Assembly (NCBI RefSeq): GCF_002119405.1
Contig: NZ_MTBG01000020.1
Span: forward strand, 1 to 64,000
Origin: Pseudoruegeria sp. SK021
Lineage (GTDB): Bacteria; Pseudomonadota; Alphaproteobacteria; Rhodobacterales; Rhodobacteraceae
Direction of reading: 5' to 3'
Length of the DNA stretch: 64,000 bases
The notes beneath the pieces are model-generated. The model did not search any database. It was not told the origin of the DNA and worked only from the letters and a program-made list of their open reading frames with translations. The translations under genes were made by a program, and so were the position numbers. Each line of letters starts with the position of its first letter. Within the stretch, counting starts at the first letter, position 1. Positions 25,628 through 35,300 of this stretch are shown here, in pieces.

Positions 25628-25657
25628 GGCCAGCGACTCTGTCGCTGGCCTTTTTTT
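25628..25657 (+). terminator. Rho-independent terminator of csbD
   Basis: A 10-bp perfect stem (GGCCAGCGAC / GTCGCTGGCC) with a three-base loop is followed by seven Ts. Confidence 0.93.
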
Positions 25658-25746
25658 GTTGCGAGCTGCACGGGCGCGGTGCGGGACGCGAAACTGGTCA
25701 AGACCTTGAATGCGCCGAGATTTTTATCCGGTTTGGCGGCGCGAAT

Positions 25747-25772
25747 GGAACCAGTTCCCGGCGCGATGCGTT
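25747..25772 (+). promoter_or_regulatory. EcfG promoter of the DUF1328 gene
   Basis: GGAAC at 25747-25751 and CGTT at 25769-25772 with a 17-base spacer lie 48 bases before the DUF1328 start and match the general stress consensus exactly. Confidence 0.75.
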
Positions 25773-25819
25773 GCTTGAGTGTACTTCACACGCTGTCTGG
25801 CAAAAAAGGAGAAACTGAA

Positions 25820-25993
25820 ATGCTTGGTTGGGCCCTTACGTTCCTTGTGGTCGCGCTGATTGCCGCGGCACTTGGGTTCGGCGGTATCGCCGGAGCCTCT
25901 GCTGGAATCGCAAAAATCCTATTCGTGATTTTCCTGATCTTGTTCGTCGTCGCCATGGTGGCCCGCGCGGTTCGCGGCAAACCTCCGGTTTGA
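25820..25993 (+). CDS. DUF1328 (YtjA-like) small membrane protein
   Basis: The protein of 57 residues starts [16 protein letters not shown], has two hydrophobic segments separated by a short Gly/Ala-rich turn ([14 protein letters not shown]), and ends with a basic tail (RAVRGKPPV). This is the DUF1328 family of two-helix inner-membrane proteins. AAAGGAG is at good distance before this ATG; the longer open frame upstream has no support. An EcfG promoter and its own terminator place it in the general stress regulon. Confidence 0.9.
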   Translation: MLGWALTFLVVALIAAALGFGGIAGASAGIAKILFVIFLILFVVAMVARAVRGKPPV

Positions 25994-26036
25994 CCTAACG
26001 ACATGGACGACACCCTCTGCCGCAGTTCTGCGGAAT

Positions 26037-26062
26037 GGCCGCTGATCCCCTCAGCGGCCTTT
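26037..26062 (+). terminator. Terminator of the DUF1328 gene
   Basis: A perfect 9-bp stem (GGCCGCTGA / TCAGCGGCC) with loop TCCCC is followed by TTT, 44 bases after the stop codon. Confidence 0.75.
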
Positions 26063-26162
26063 GGTGGTGCGTGTGCGCGGCGTTTAGAGTATCATTGTAT
26101 GAGCGCCTTGTCTTATGTCTGCCGTCCTTCGTCATTCGTAAGCGCCTTGTTCCGAGGCTGCC

Positions 26163-27290
26163 GTGAGTGGTGATCGTCAGAACGGTCAGCTTGGCGAATT
26201 TCGTATAATACGCAGCCACCGCCCCGACAGCCAGAGTGAGCCCGTGCCAGAACTTGCGAAGAAATATAGCCTCACGTGGAAAGTCACCCCCGACCTGTTG
26301 GGGATCCTGAACGATTCTGGCCTGTTCGAGAACACCAACCCCGCGTGGTTCACGACGCTGGGGTTCTTGCCAGATGAGGTCGAGAGTCGAAGTTTCCTGA
26401 GTTTTGTGCATCCCGATGATCTGCCGGCGACCGAGGCGGCATTCGAGGCAGTGCAGCGCGGCACCCCGGTGCTGAAGTTCGAAAATCGATACCGCCACAA
26501 AAACGGCAGCTATCGTTGGTTGTCGTGGAATACAGTGCCTGAAGGCGGTCGGTACTATTGCAGCGCCCGGGACGTCACCGAACATAAAGAGGCGGTCAAC
26601 GCCCTTCTGGTGACAGAGCGCGATGCGCATCTGCGCGAACAGTTCATCGCGGTGCTGGGGCATGACCTGCGAAATCCATTGGCGGCCATTGCCTCTGCGA
26701 TCCGCATCATCCGGCGTGAGGCGCAAACCGAAACGACGTTGCACATGCTGTCGATGACCCAAGGGGCGGTGGACCGGATGACGGCGTTGATTGAGGATGT
26801 GATGGATCTGGCTCGGTCGCGACTGGGCGCGGGTCTATCGATCGACCGCGGCGTCGTGTTGCCGCTGATGCCGGCCTTGCGCCAAGTGATCGCGGAAATC
26901 CAACTGGCCCAGCCGGATGCCAAAATTGAAGCGGTCCTCGATTTCGCCGATCCGGTCAATTGTGACCCGGCGCGGCTGGCGCAGTTGCTGTCTAATCTTC
27001 TGTCAAACGCGGTCTCGCACGGGGCGGCGACCCGGCCGATCCGTATGACGGCGGCGGATGAGGACGGGCAATTCACCCTGACCGTGGCCAATCAGGGGCC
27101 GGCGATCCCGGAAAAGGCGCTTGAGATGCTGTTCCAGCCGTTTTTTCGCGCCAATGCGGGCGCCAACCAAGATGGTTTGGGCTTGGGGTTGTTCATCGCC
27201 TCGGAAATTGCGCGCGCTCATGGCGGCACGCTGACTGCGACCTCTGAGCAGGATTGGACCGTGTTCAGATTTCAGATGCCGCGCACCTGA
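26163..27290 (+). CDS. PAS domain-containing sensor histidine kinase
   Basis: This 375-residue cytoplasmic kinase has one PAS domain (about 40-140), a HisKA dimerisation domain with phosphoacceptor in GHDLRNPLAAI (His167), and an HATPase domain with the N box (LLSNLLSNAVSHG) and G boxes (GLGLGLFIASEI). It has no membrane segments, so it would sense an internal signal through PAS. No response regulator gene is adjacent, which makes it an orphan kinase; it might feed into PhyR or another single-domain receiver. The start is a GTG at 26163 with a modest GAGG upstream. Confidence 0.88.
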   Translation: MSGDRQNGQLGEFRIIRSHRPDSQSEPVPELAKKYSLTWKVTPDLLGILNDSGLFENTNPAWFTTLGFLPDEVESRSFLSFVHPDDLPATEAAFEAVQRGTPVLKFENRYRHKNGSYRWLSWNTVPEGGRYYCSARDVTEHKEAVNALLVTERDAHLREQFIAVLGHDLRNPLAAIASAIRIIRREAQTETTLHMLSMTQGAVDRMTALIEDVMDLARSRLGAGLSIDRGVVLPLMPALRQVIAEIQLAQPDAKIEAVLDFADPVNCDPARLAQLLSNLLSNAVSHGAATRPIRMTAADEDGQFTLTVANQGPAIPEKALEMLFQPFFRANAGANQDGLGLGLFIASEIARAHGGTLTATSEQDWTVFRFQMPRT

Positions 27291-27300
27291 CCTTGGCCGA

Positions 27301-27765
27301 TCAGGGCAGGAGGGTTTCGGGGATGGCGAAGCGTTCCAGCGGACGATGATCCGCTTGTAGATCGGCCAAGGTCAGGGATTCGATCATCAAGATATAGGCC
27401 GAATAAAACCCGCCAAACACGGCCCGCACCCGGCACGCCTGTTCATCCTTGCAATCGGCACAGCGTTGATAGGCGTTGCGTGACAGGCAGGCCAGCGGCG
27501 CAAGGGGCCCATCCACCAGACGCAATATTTCAGCCAGAGACACGGTTTTCGGATCTTTAATCATCGCATAGCCGCCAAAGCGTCCCCGTTTGCTGCCGAT
27601 CAGGCCGGCGCGTTTCAGATCCAGCAGGATATGTTCAAGAAAGCGTTTCGGTGCCCCGGACTGCACGGCGATCTCTTCCACCCGCAAAGCGCCGGTGGCC
27701 GCAGCTTGCGCATCTGCCAGAACCATGAGCGCCTTCAGCGCGTATTTTGTTTTCAGCGTGATCAT
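27301..27765 (-). CDS. Rrf2 family transcriptional regulator
   Basis: The protein of about 154 residues begins MITLKTKYALKALMVLADA, the classic Rrf2 opening, followed by a winged helix (VEEIAVQSGAPKRFLEHILLDLKRAGLIGSKRG with the GGY wing). Four cysteines follow at about 93, 102, 105 and 111, a candidate Fe-S cluster site whose spacing differs from IscR. Rrf2 regulators sense iron-sulfur status, nitric oxide or redox state. I set the start at 27765 by family homology; the ribosome-binding site is weak and the frame stays open upstream to 27942. It is convergent with the PAS kinase gene. Confidence 0.85.
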   Translation of the reverse strand: MITLKTKYALKALMVLADAQAAATGALRVEEIAVQSGAPKRFLEHILLDLKRAGLIGSKRGRFGGYAMIKDPKTVSLAEILRLVDGPLAPLACLSRNAYQRCADCKDEQACRVRAVFGGFYSAYILMIESLTLADLQADHRPLERFAIPETLLP

Positions 27766-28140
27766 GGGGGCAGCGCACTCGGCGGGAGGGACATCGGTCA
27801 GGCCCAACTCTAGCAGTATGCGGGACGTTTGCGAAACGGTTCGTGCAGAACCGGTCACAGCGGGCGAGAGGCTGAGCCACTGCCGTAAAGGGATGCGGCC
27901 ATGGCGGTCTGGGCCCGCCCTGACCACGTCCGGGGCATGCATTCGGTCCGGGATTGACTTAGGGCAAGAGTGGTCTGTGCAGGATTTGAAGCCAATGCGT
28001 TCGGTGGGCTGGAAACAGATGAGATGTGCCGAATCAATATTAGCAATCGCGACTGCAAATTTACACAGAAGTATCGAGAGCGATTGGAAACACGGCGATC
28101 ACCGCAAGTGACTGACATTAACCCGATCTCTTCGGGATAA
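27766..28140. other. Non-coding region between the Rrf2 gene and tRNA-Leu
   Basis: No supported gene lies in these 375 bases. The part next to the Rrf2 start is GC-rich, and the part next to the tRNA becomes AT-rich from about 28030. A small hairpin (CCCGA / TCGGG, 28122-28136) lies just downstream of the tRNA on its transcribed strand and may terminate it. Confidence 0.4.
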
Positions 28141-28227
28141 TGGTGCCCAGGAGAGGACTCGAACCTCCACATCGTTTCCAATACTAGCACCTGAAGCTAG
28201 CGCGTCTACCAATTCCGCCACCTGGGC
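28141..28227 (-). tRNA. tRNA-Leu (anticodon CAG)
   Basis: The minus strand folds as a class II tRNA: acceptor stem GCCCAGG / CCTGGGC, discriminator A and an encoded CCA tail (28141-28143 on the plus strand read TGG). The anticodon stem CTAGC / GCTAG encloses the loop TTCAGGT with anticodon CAG, reading CUG codons. The long variable arm fits leucine tRNA. The T arm contains GGTTCGAGTCC. Confidence 0.97.
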
Positions 28228-28379
28228 TGGTGTCGTGTTGGGGCGATCTACCTACCCACGACGGAGGTGTCAACACGAGATTTCAAAAAATCGGCGCGAC
28301 GTCATATTCCTTGTCGCTTCCGGTCATCAAGGGTATCCCGGGCCATAGGAAATTTGCAGGAAAAGCACGGAGGCCACGC

Positions 28380-29363
28380 ATGTCGCAACTCGTCACGATC
28401 TTTGGAGGGTCGGGGTTTGTCGGACGCTATGTCGCCCGGCGTATGGCGAAAGAAGGCTGGCGCGTGCGCGTCGCTTGCCGGCGCCCCAATGAGGCGCAGT
28501 TTGTCCGCACCTATGGGGCGGTCGGCCAAGTCGAGCCGGTGTTCTGCAATATTCGCGATGACGCCTCGGTCCGCAATGTGCTTGGCGGCGCCAACGCGGT
28601 GGTCAACTGCGTCGGTATTCTGAACGAAACCGGCAAAAGCACCTTTGAGGCGATTCAAGCCGCAGGGGCAGGGCGCGTGGCGCGCCTGTCTGCTGAGGCT
28701 GGGATCACCCGTTTTGTGCAGATGTCGGCGCTTGGGGCCAATGCCGACAGTGCGAGCGACTATGCCCGCACCAAGGCTGCCGGTGAGGCCGCGGTTCTAG
28801 AGCATCAGCCGACCGCAATGATCCTGCGCCCGTCGGTGATCTTTGGGCCGGAGGATCAGTTTTTCAACCGGTTCGCTGGGATGGCACGGTTTGGCCCCAT
28901 TCTTCCGATTGTCGGGGCCGATACGCTGATGCAGCCGGTCTACGTTGATGATGTGGCGGAGGCTGTGGTCGCTGGCGTTCTGGGGCAGGCGCCCACTGGC
29001 ATCTATGAATTGGGCGGTCCCGATGTGCGGAGTTTCCGCGACCTGATCACCCAGATGCTGACGGTGATCCGGCGGCGCCGCTTGGTCCTGAACGTGCCGT
29101 TCCCGATCGCTGGAATGATGGGCTGGGGCTTTGATCTTGGCCAGAAGATGACCGGGGGGCTGATCGAGAACACGATGCTGACCCGCGATCAGGTGCGCAA
29201 TCTGCAACATGATAATGTGGTGACGGACGGGGCGCAGGGCTTTGCGCAGCTCGGGATTGAGCCGGTCGCGATTGCTGCGGTGGTGAACGACTATCTCTGG
29301 CGCTTCCGCCCCAGCGGCCAGTTCGATGAAGTGACCGAATCTGCGAAGAACCTGAAGGTCTGA
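28380..29363 (+). CDS. NDUFA9-like NAD-dependent epimerase/dehydratase-family protein
   Basis: The 327-residue protein opens with the Rossmann motif VTIFGGSGFVGRYVARRM and contains the pattern FVQMSALGANADSASDYARTKAAGE, in which the catalytic tyrosine and lysine of short-chain epimerases occur in the atypical form. This matches the NDUFA9-like family, related to the 39-kDa accessory subunit of respiratory complex I, where NADPH is bound structurally. GGAGG precedes the ATG at 28380. No complex I structural genes are near, so a role in assembly or quinone-linked metabolism is inferred from family only. Confidence 0.85.
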   Translation: MSQLVTIFGGSGFVGRYVARRMAKEGWRVRVACRRPNEAQFVRTYGAVGQVEPVFCNIRDDASVRNVLGGANAVVNCVGILNETGKSTFEAIQAAGAGRVARLSAEAGITRFVQMSALGANADSASDYARTKAAGEAAVLEHQPTAMILRPSVIFGPEDQFFNRFAGMARFGPILPIVGADTLMQPVYVDDVAEAVVAGVLGQAPTGIYELGGPDVRSFRDLITQMLTVIRRRRLVLNVPFPIAGMMGWGFDLGQKMTGGLIENTMLTRDQVRNLQHDNVVTDGAQGFAQLGIEPVAIAAVVNDYLWRFRPSGQFDEVTESAKNLKV

Positions 29364-29387
29364 ACCTGTCGGGATGAAGGTGTCGGG

Positions 29388-29418
29388 CGGCATCGGCGGG
29401 GGAGACCCGCCGGTGCCG
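29388..29418. terminator. Hairpin between convergent NDUFA9-like and uppP genes
   Basis: A 13-bp stem with one wobble pair (CGGCATCGGCGGG / CCCGCCGGTGCCG) and a five-base loop lies in the gap between the two convergent genes. T-runs are weak, so efficiency is uncertain. Confidence 0.55.
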
Positions 29419-29432
29419 GTGGTCGTTTGGTC

Positions 29433-30236
29433 TTAGGTATAAGCGATTGCCAGCAGGATCACGCCGAAGACCAGCCGGTAGATCACATAGGGCGTATAGC
29501 TGACCGACTTCAGCAAGCGCATCATCAGGCTCAATGCCAGCAGCGCCGAGACAAACGCGAAGGCCGCGGCGATGGCGCCGTCCCGGGCCATCTGCATGTC
29601 GGCTGATCCGATTACATCGACGCCCAAAAGAAGTCCGGCCATGGCAATGGTGGGAATCGACATCAGCATGGACAATTTGGCAGCGTCGGTTCGGGTATAG
29701 CCCAGCATCCGGCCGCCGGTGATGGTGATGCCCGAGCGCGAGGTCCCGGGGATCAGGGCGATGACCTGCCACAAGCCCATGATCAGGGCGTCGCGCAGGG
29801 TCCAGTCTTGATCGGTCTTAGCCTCGGGGCCCTTTTGATCCGCGAAATACAACACGATGCCGAAAATGATCATCGTCCAGCCGATGACGGCGGTGGACCT
29901 GAGGGCTTCTTCAAGGCCGCTTAATTTCATGGCAAGTCCGGCGATGACGACGGGAATTGTGGCAACAATCAGGCACAGCGCCAATTGGGCACCTTTGGTG
30001 TCGACCTTGCCGCGCAGCAGGCGCATGCTTCCAAGCATCGCCTCGCGGACATCGGACCAGAAATAAAGGACAACTGCGAACAGCGTCCCGACATGGACGG
30101 CCACGTCAATGGTCAGGCCTTGGTCTTCCATGCCGGTAAGATTCGGCAGCAGGATCAGGTGTCCGGACGACGAAATCGGCAGAAATTCGGTGATCCCTTG
30201 GATCACCGCGACGAGAAAAAGATGGAAGAGGGTCAT
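29433..30236 (-). CDS. uppP: Undecaprenyl-diphosphate phosphatase
   Basis: The 267-residue polytopic membrane protein has the two active-site motifs of the BacA/UppP family: GITEFLPISSSGHLIL near the N terminus and PGTSRSGITITGGR in the second half. It recycles undecaprenyl diphosphate to the lipid carrier used for peptidoglycan and polysaccharide export, and overproduction gives bacitracin resistance. The length and both motifs are complete. It is divergent from gltD with a 213-base AT-rich spacer that should hold both promoters. Confidence 0.95.
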   Translation of the reverse strand: MTLFHLFLVAVIQGITEFLPISSSGHLILLPNLTGMEDQGLTIDVAVHVGTLFAVVLYFWSDVREAMLGSMRLLRGKVDTKGAQLALCLIVATIPVVIAGLAMKLSGLEEALRSTAVIGWTMIIFGIVLYFADQKGPEAKTDQDWTLRDALIMGLWQVIALIPGTSRSGITITGGRMLGYTRTDAAKLSMLMSIPTIAMAGLLLGVDVIGSADMQMARDGAIAAAFAFVSALLALSLMMRLLKSVSYTPYVIYRLVFGVILLAIAYT

Positions 30237-30449
30237 GCGGTTTGACTCATACGTTAGGGGGTGTCATCGTAACTATCTGATATTTAGGCATTTATATTAA
30301 TTATGTCAGAATGCCTTCCATATATTTCAAGGTAATGTCGCAGAGATGCTGTGCGTTGTCTGAATTATCTGCAATAAAGGTCACACATTCTGACTTTTCA
30401 TTTGCGGTCGCCTTGATTACAAGCAGGCAAGACGAATTTGGAGGCGGCA
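30237..30449. promoter_or_regulatory. Divergent promoter region of uppP and gltD
   Basis: This 213-base spacer is AT-rich for this genome. It contains a 9-base inverted repeat, GTCAGAATG at 30305 and CATTCTGAC at 30386, separated by 72 bases, which could support looping by a regulator of either gene. Promoter elements cannot be assigned with certainty. Confidence 0.4.
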
Positions 30450-31886
30450 ATGGCCAAAGAGAAGATGCTGCAGTTCGTGACCGTGGGGCGGGATATGCCT
30501 GTGAAGCGGGAAGCGGGCGAGCGCCGGACAGATTTCCAGGAAATCTATGCCGAGTATGCGACGGCGAAAGCTGCGGAGCAAGCCGGACGGTGCTCGCAAT
30601 GCGGTGTGCCATATTGTCAGAGCCACTGCCCGCTGCACAATAACATTCCCGATTGGTTGCGCCTTACGGCTGAAGGGCGGTTGCAGGAAGCCTATGAGCT
30701 TAGTCAGGCGACCAACACCTTTCCTGAGATTTGTGGCCGCATCTGCCCGCAGGATCGCCTGTGCGAAGGCAATTGCGTCATTGAACAGTCCGGCCATGGC
30801 ACTGTCACAATTGGCTCGGTGGAAAAATACCTGACCGATCTGGCGTTCGAGCAGGGCTGGGTCAAGCCGATCCGTCCGGTTCGGGATCGCGCGGAAAGCG
30901 TCGGCATCATCGGCGCGGGTCCGGGTGGCTTGGCGGCTGCCGATCTGTTGCGCCGGAAGGGTGTGCACGTGACCGTCTATGATCGCTATGATCGTGGTGG
31001 CGGTTTGATGACCTATGGGATTCCCGGCTTCAAACTGGAAAAATCCGTGGTCATGGAGCGGATGGCGCAACTGGAAGACGGTGGCGTGACCTTCCGGCTG
31101 AATTGCGCGGTCGGGGAAGATATCAGTTTTCAAGACATTCGTGCGGCGCATGATGCGGTGCTGATTGCTACCGGGGTCTACAAGACCCGGCAATTGCAGG
31201 CGCCCGGTGTTGGGGCTAGCGGAATTGTGCGGGCGATCGATTATCTGACTGCCTCTAATCGGGTCGGATTTGGCGATACCGTGCCTGAATATGAGAGCGG
31301 CGAGTTGAATGCCACCGGCAAGAAGGTCGTGGTCATCGGCGGCGGCGATACCGCGATGGATTGCGTTCGCACGGCGATCCGGCAGGGCGCAGAATCGGTG
31401 CGCTGTCTGTACCGCCGGGATCGGGCCAACATGCCCGGATCGCAGCGCGAGACCAAAAACGCCGAAGAAGAAGGCGTGGAATTTATCTGGCTGGCGGCGC
31501 CGAAGGGCTTCACCGGCGATATCGTCAATGGTGTGATGGTGCAAAAGATGCGCCTTGGTGCCCCCGATGCCACGGGCCGTCAAATGCCAGAACTGATCGA
31601 CGGGTCCGATTACGTCGAAGACGCCGATCTGGTGGTGCAGGCTTTGGGCTTTGAGCCCGAAGATTTGCCGACCCTGTGGAACGAGCCCGAGCTGGAAGTG
31701 ACTCGCTGGGGCACCATCAAGGCCGATTTCCGTACCCATGCCACCAGCATGGACGGGGTCTATGCGGCGGGCGATATTGTGCGGGGCGCAAGCTTGGTGG
31801 TCTGGGCGATCCGAGACGGCCGTGAGGCCGCCGAGGCGATGCTGGCGCGGTTCGATGCCGCGACAGCATCGGTTGCTGCCGAGTAA
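30450..31886 (+). CDS. gltD: Glutamate synthase (NADPH) small subunit
   Basis: The 478-residue protein has the N-terminal double cysteine motif that ligates [4Fe-4S] clusters (CSQCGVPYCQSHCP and CGRICPQDRLCEGNC), then an FAD-binding Rossmann motif (GIIGAGPGGLAAADLLRRKG) and an NADPH-binding motif (VVVIGGGDTAMDC). It passes electrons from NADPH to the large subunit, which makes glutamate from glutamine and 2-oxoglutarate. GGAGG precedes the ATG at 30450. It begins an apparent gltD-GFA-gltB operon in which the small subunit comes first. Confidence 0.96.
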   Translation: MAKEKMLQFVTVGRDMPVKREAGERRTDFQEIYAEYATAKAAEQAGRCSQCGVPYCQSHCPLHNNIPDWLRLTAEGRLQEAYELSQATNTFPEICGRICPQDRLCEGNCVIEQSGHGTVTIGSVEKYLTDLAFEQGWVKPIRPVRDRAESVGIIGAGPGGLAAADLLRRKGVHVTVYDRYDRGGGLMTYGIPGFKLEKSVVMERMAQLEDGGVTFRLNCAVGEDISFQDIRAAHDAVLIATGVYKTRQLQAPGVGASGIVRAIDYLTASNRVGFGDTVPEYESGELNATGKKVVVIGGGDTAMDCVRTAIRQGAESVRCLYRRDRANMPGSQRETKNAEEEGVEFIWLAAPKGFTGDIVNGVMVQKMRLGAPDATGRQMPELIDGSDYVEDADLVVQALGFEPEDLPTLWNEPELEVTRWGTIKADFRTHATSMDGVYAAGDIVRGASLVVWAIRDGREAAEAMLARFDAATASVAAE

Positions 31887-31918
31887 GCGATAGGGCGGGT
31901 CAGAAACGGAGGTCTGGC

Positions 31919-32344
31919 ATGGATGGGCAGTGTTTATGCGGTGCCGTTGTGGTCTCAGCGACCCCAGCCAAGGCCGAGTTGCATGCATGTCACTGTGAGA
32001 TGTGCCGCCGTTGGACCGGCTCTGCGCTGATCGAGGTCGATGTTGACCCCGCCCAGTTGCAGGTAACTGGTCCGGTCAAAACCTTCCGCTCGTCCGATTG
32101 GGCCGAGCGGGCGTGGTGTGACACCTGCGGGTCGACCTTGTGGTACAAGCTGACCCTGCCGGGACACGAGCGGTACGCGGTCAGCGCCGGTTTGTTTGAC
32201 GCTGCCGGCGACCTGCCGTTGACCAAAGAAATCTACATCGATTGCAAGCCGGGCGGATATGCCTTTGCAGGTGATCATCAAACCATGACCAAACAAGAAG
32301 TAGAGGCGATGTTCGCTTCCTTCGGTGAAGGAGACCAGCAATGA
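31919..32344 (+). CDS. GFA (glutathione-dependent formaldehyde-activating-like) family protein
   Basis: The 141-residue protein has the zinc-binding cysteines of the GFA/CENP-V fold: CLCGAVV, CHCEMCRRWTG and CDTCGSTLWY, followed by the usual YAVSAGLFD segment. The family includes the glutathione-binding protein once described as a formaldehyde-activating enzyme; most members have no proven reaction. It lies between gltD and gltB and overlaps the gltB start by four bases (ATGA), so it is cotranslated with glutamate synthase. Whether it serves that enzyme is unknown. Confidence 0.85.
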   Translation: MDGQCLCGAVVVSATPAKAELHACHCEMCRRWTGSALIEVDVDPAQLQVTGPVKTFRSSDWAERAWCDTCGSTLWYKLTLPGHERYAVSAGLFDAAGDLPLTKEIYIDCKPGGYAFAGDHQTMTKQEVEAMFASFGEGDQQ

Positions 32345-35300
32345 CCAAATATGATGCAGCCTGGGTAGCAGCCGAGGAAGCCAAGCGCGCCTTCATGGCC
32401 GAAAACGGCATGTACCGCGAAGAGGACGAGCATTCGTCCTGCGGCGTCGGACTTGTGGTGGCGCAGAACGGCACCCCGTCCCGTGCGGTGGTGGAATCCG
32501 GCATCAATGCCCTTAAAGCGATCTGGCATCGCGGCGCTGTCGATGCGGACGGCAAGACCGGGGACGGTGCGGGGATCCACCTGCAGATTCCGGTGCCCTT
32601 CTTCTATGACCAGATCCGCCGCACCGGCCACGAGCCTGATGTCACCAAACTGATCGCGGTCGGGCAGGTGTTCTTGCCACGCACCAATTTTGCTGCGCAG
32701 GAATCCTGCCGGACCATTGTCGAGGCCGAAGTGCTGCGACTGGGCTATTACATCTATGGCTGGCGCCATGTGCCGGTCGATATTACGGTTCTGGGCGAAA
32801 AGGCCAACGCGACCCGCCCTGAGATCGAACAGATCATCATTTCCAACAGCAAGGGCGTCGACGAAGACACCTTTGAGCGCGAACTGTATGTCATCCGTCG
32901 CCGGATCGAAAAGGCCGTGTTGGCAGCGCATATCGCCGGACTTTATATCTGTTCGCTGTCCTGCCGGTCGATCATTTACAAAGGCATGATGCTGGCCGAG
33001 CAGGTCGCGGAATTCTACCCAGACCTCAAGGATGAGCGGTTTGAGAGCGCTTTTGCGATCTATCACCAGCGCTATTCCACCAACACCTTCCCGCAGTGGT
33101 GGTTGGCCCAGCCGTTCCGCATGTTGGCCCATAACGGTGAAATCAACACCCTGAAGGGCAACGTCAACTGGATGAAGAGCCATGAAATTCGCATGGCCAG
33201 CGGTGCCTTTGGCGATATGGCCGAAGACATCAAACCGATCATCCCCGGCGGATCAAGCGACAGTGCCGCCCTCGACTCGGTGTTCGAGGTTCTGGTTCGG
33301 GCTGGCCGGAACGCGCCCATGGCCAAGACGATGCTGGTGCCCGAAAGCTGGAGCAAGCAGGCGATTGAATTGCCCGCGCCGTGGCGGGACATGTATTCCT
33401 ATTGCAACTCGGTCATGGAACCGTGGGACGGTCCGGCGGCTTTGGCGATGACCGATGGTCGGTGGGTATGTGCGGGCCTCGACCGCAATGGTCTGCGGCC
33501 GATGCGCTATGTCGTCACCGGCGACGGCTTGCTGATTGCAGGCTCCGAGGCGGGGATGGTGCCTGTGGACGAGGCGACGGTCGTCGAAAAGGGCGCACTT
33601 GGCCCGGGCCAGATGATTGCTGTCGACATGAAGACCGGCAAGCTGTTCCACGATACCGAGCTGAAAGACAAGCTTGCCTCGTCACAGCCTTTCGGGGACT
33701 GGGTCGGCAAAATCAATGAGTTGGACGAAGTTCTTAAAGAAGCCGACGAAGCGCCGGGCTTTAAGGGCGAAGATCTGCGCCGCCGTCAGATCGCGGCAGG
33801 CTACAGCCTTGAAGAGCTGGAACAGATCCTGACGCCCATGGCGGAAGACGGGAAAGAAACTTTGGTCAGCATGGGCGACGATACGCCGTCTGCCGTCCTA
33901 AGTGAAAAGTATCGTCCGCTCAGCCATTTCTTCCGGCAGAACTTTAGTCAGGTCACCAATCCGCCGATCGACTCCTTGCGCGAATTCCGCGTCATGAGCC
34001 TGAAGACCCGGTTCGGCAATCTGCGCAACGTGCTGGACGAAGACAGCAGCCAGACCGAAATTCTGGTGGTCGACAGCCCGTTCATCGGCAATTGCCAGTT
34101 CGAGAAGCTGAAAGAGCAGTTCAATGCTCCGATGGCCGAGATCGACTGTACCTTCCCGGTCAACGCGGGCCCCAACGCGCTGCGCGATGGCTTGGTCCGC
34201 ATCCGAAGCGAGGCCGAAGATGCCGTCCGCTCGGGCGCTGGTCACATCATTCTGACGGATGAGTACCAGAGCGAAGGCAAGATCGCGATGCCGATGATCC
34301 TTGCCACCAGCGCGATCCACAGTGGATTGACGCGCAAGGGGCTGCGAACCTTCACTTCGCTCTGTGTGCGGTCAGCGGAATGCATCGATCCACATTATTT
34401 CGCCGTGCTGATTGGTTCGGGCGCAACTGTGGTCAACGCCTATCTGGCCGAAGATAGTTTGGCCGACCGGATCGACCGTGGCTTGCTGGATTGCAATCTG
34501 AACACTGCGGTGGCGCGGTATCGCAATGCCATTGATCAGGGCTTGCTCAAGATCATGGCGAAGATGGGGATCAGCGTTGTCTCCAGCTATCGCGGCGGTC
34601 TGAACTTTGAGGCGGTTGGCCTGAGCCGGGCCATGTGCGCCGAATACTTCCCCGGCATCCTCAGCCGGATCTCGGGCATCGGTGTCACGGGTATTCAACG
34701 CAAGCTGGAACAGGTGCATGCCACAGGCTGGCTCGGCGGCACGGACGTGTTGCCCATTGGCGGCTTTTACAAGGCGCGTCGCTCGGGCGAGACCCACGCG
34801 TGGGAAGCCCAATCCATGCATATGATGCAGGCCGCCTGCACTAAGGCCAGCTTCGAGATGTGGAAGCAGTATTCGGCCAAGATGCGCAGCAACCCGCCGA
34901 TCCATCTGCGCGACCTGCTGGAAATCAAGCCGATGGGCAAGCCGGTTCCGCTGGAAGAGGTGGAAAGCATCACCTCGATCCGGAAGCGGTTTGTGACCCC
35001 CGGCATGTCGCTGGGCGCGCTCAGCCCAGAGGCACACAAGACCCTCAATGTTGCCATGAACCGCATCGGCGCCAAATCCGACAGCGGCGAGGGCGGCGAG
35101 GATCCGGCGCATTTCGTGCCAGAGGCCAACGGCGACAACCCATCTGCGAAGATCAAGCAAGTGGCGTCCGGGCGGTTCGGGGTGACAGCCGAATATCTGA
35201 ACCAGTGCGAAGAACTGGAGATCAAGGTCGCGCAGGGGGCCAAGCCCGGCGAAGGCGGACAGTTGCCCGGCTTTAAAGTGACCGAGTTCATCGCACGTTT

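Noticed and set aside
27830-27865. Inverted repeat-like GTTTGCGAAAC near 27829 as a fourth parS-like site
   Set aside because: It shares the GTTT..AAAC frame but has an 11-base core-deleted form, lies far from the cassette, and does not match the 15-base arms.
30301-30612. Minus-strand frame ending in KSECVTFIADNSDNAQHLCDITLKYMEG upstream of uppP
   Set aside because: The C-terminal part looks protein-like but no start codon with a ribosome-binding site lies outside the gltD-overlapping region, and the frame crosses the gltD start.
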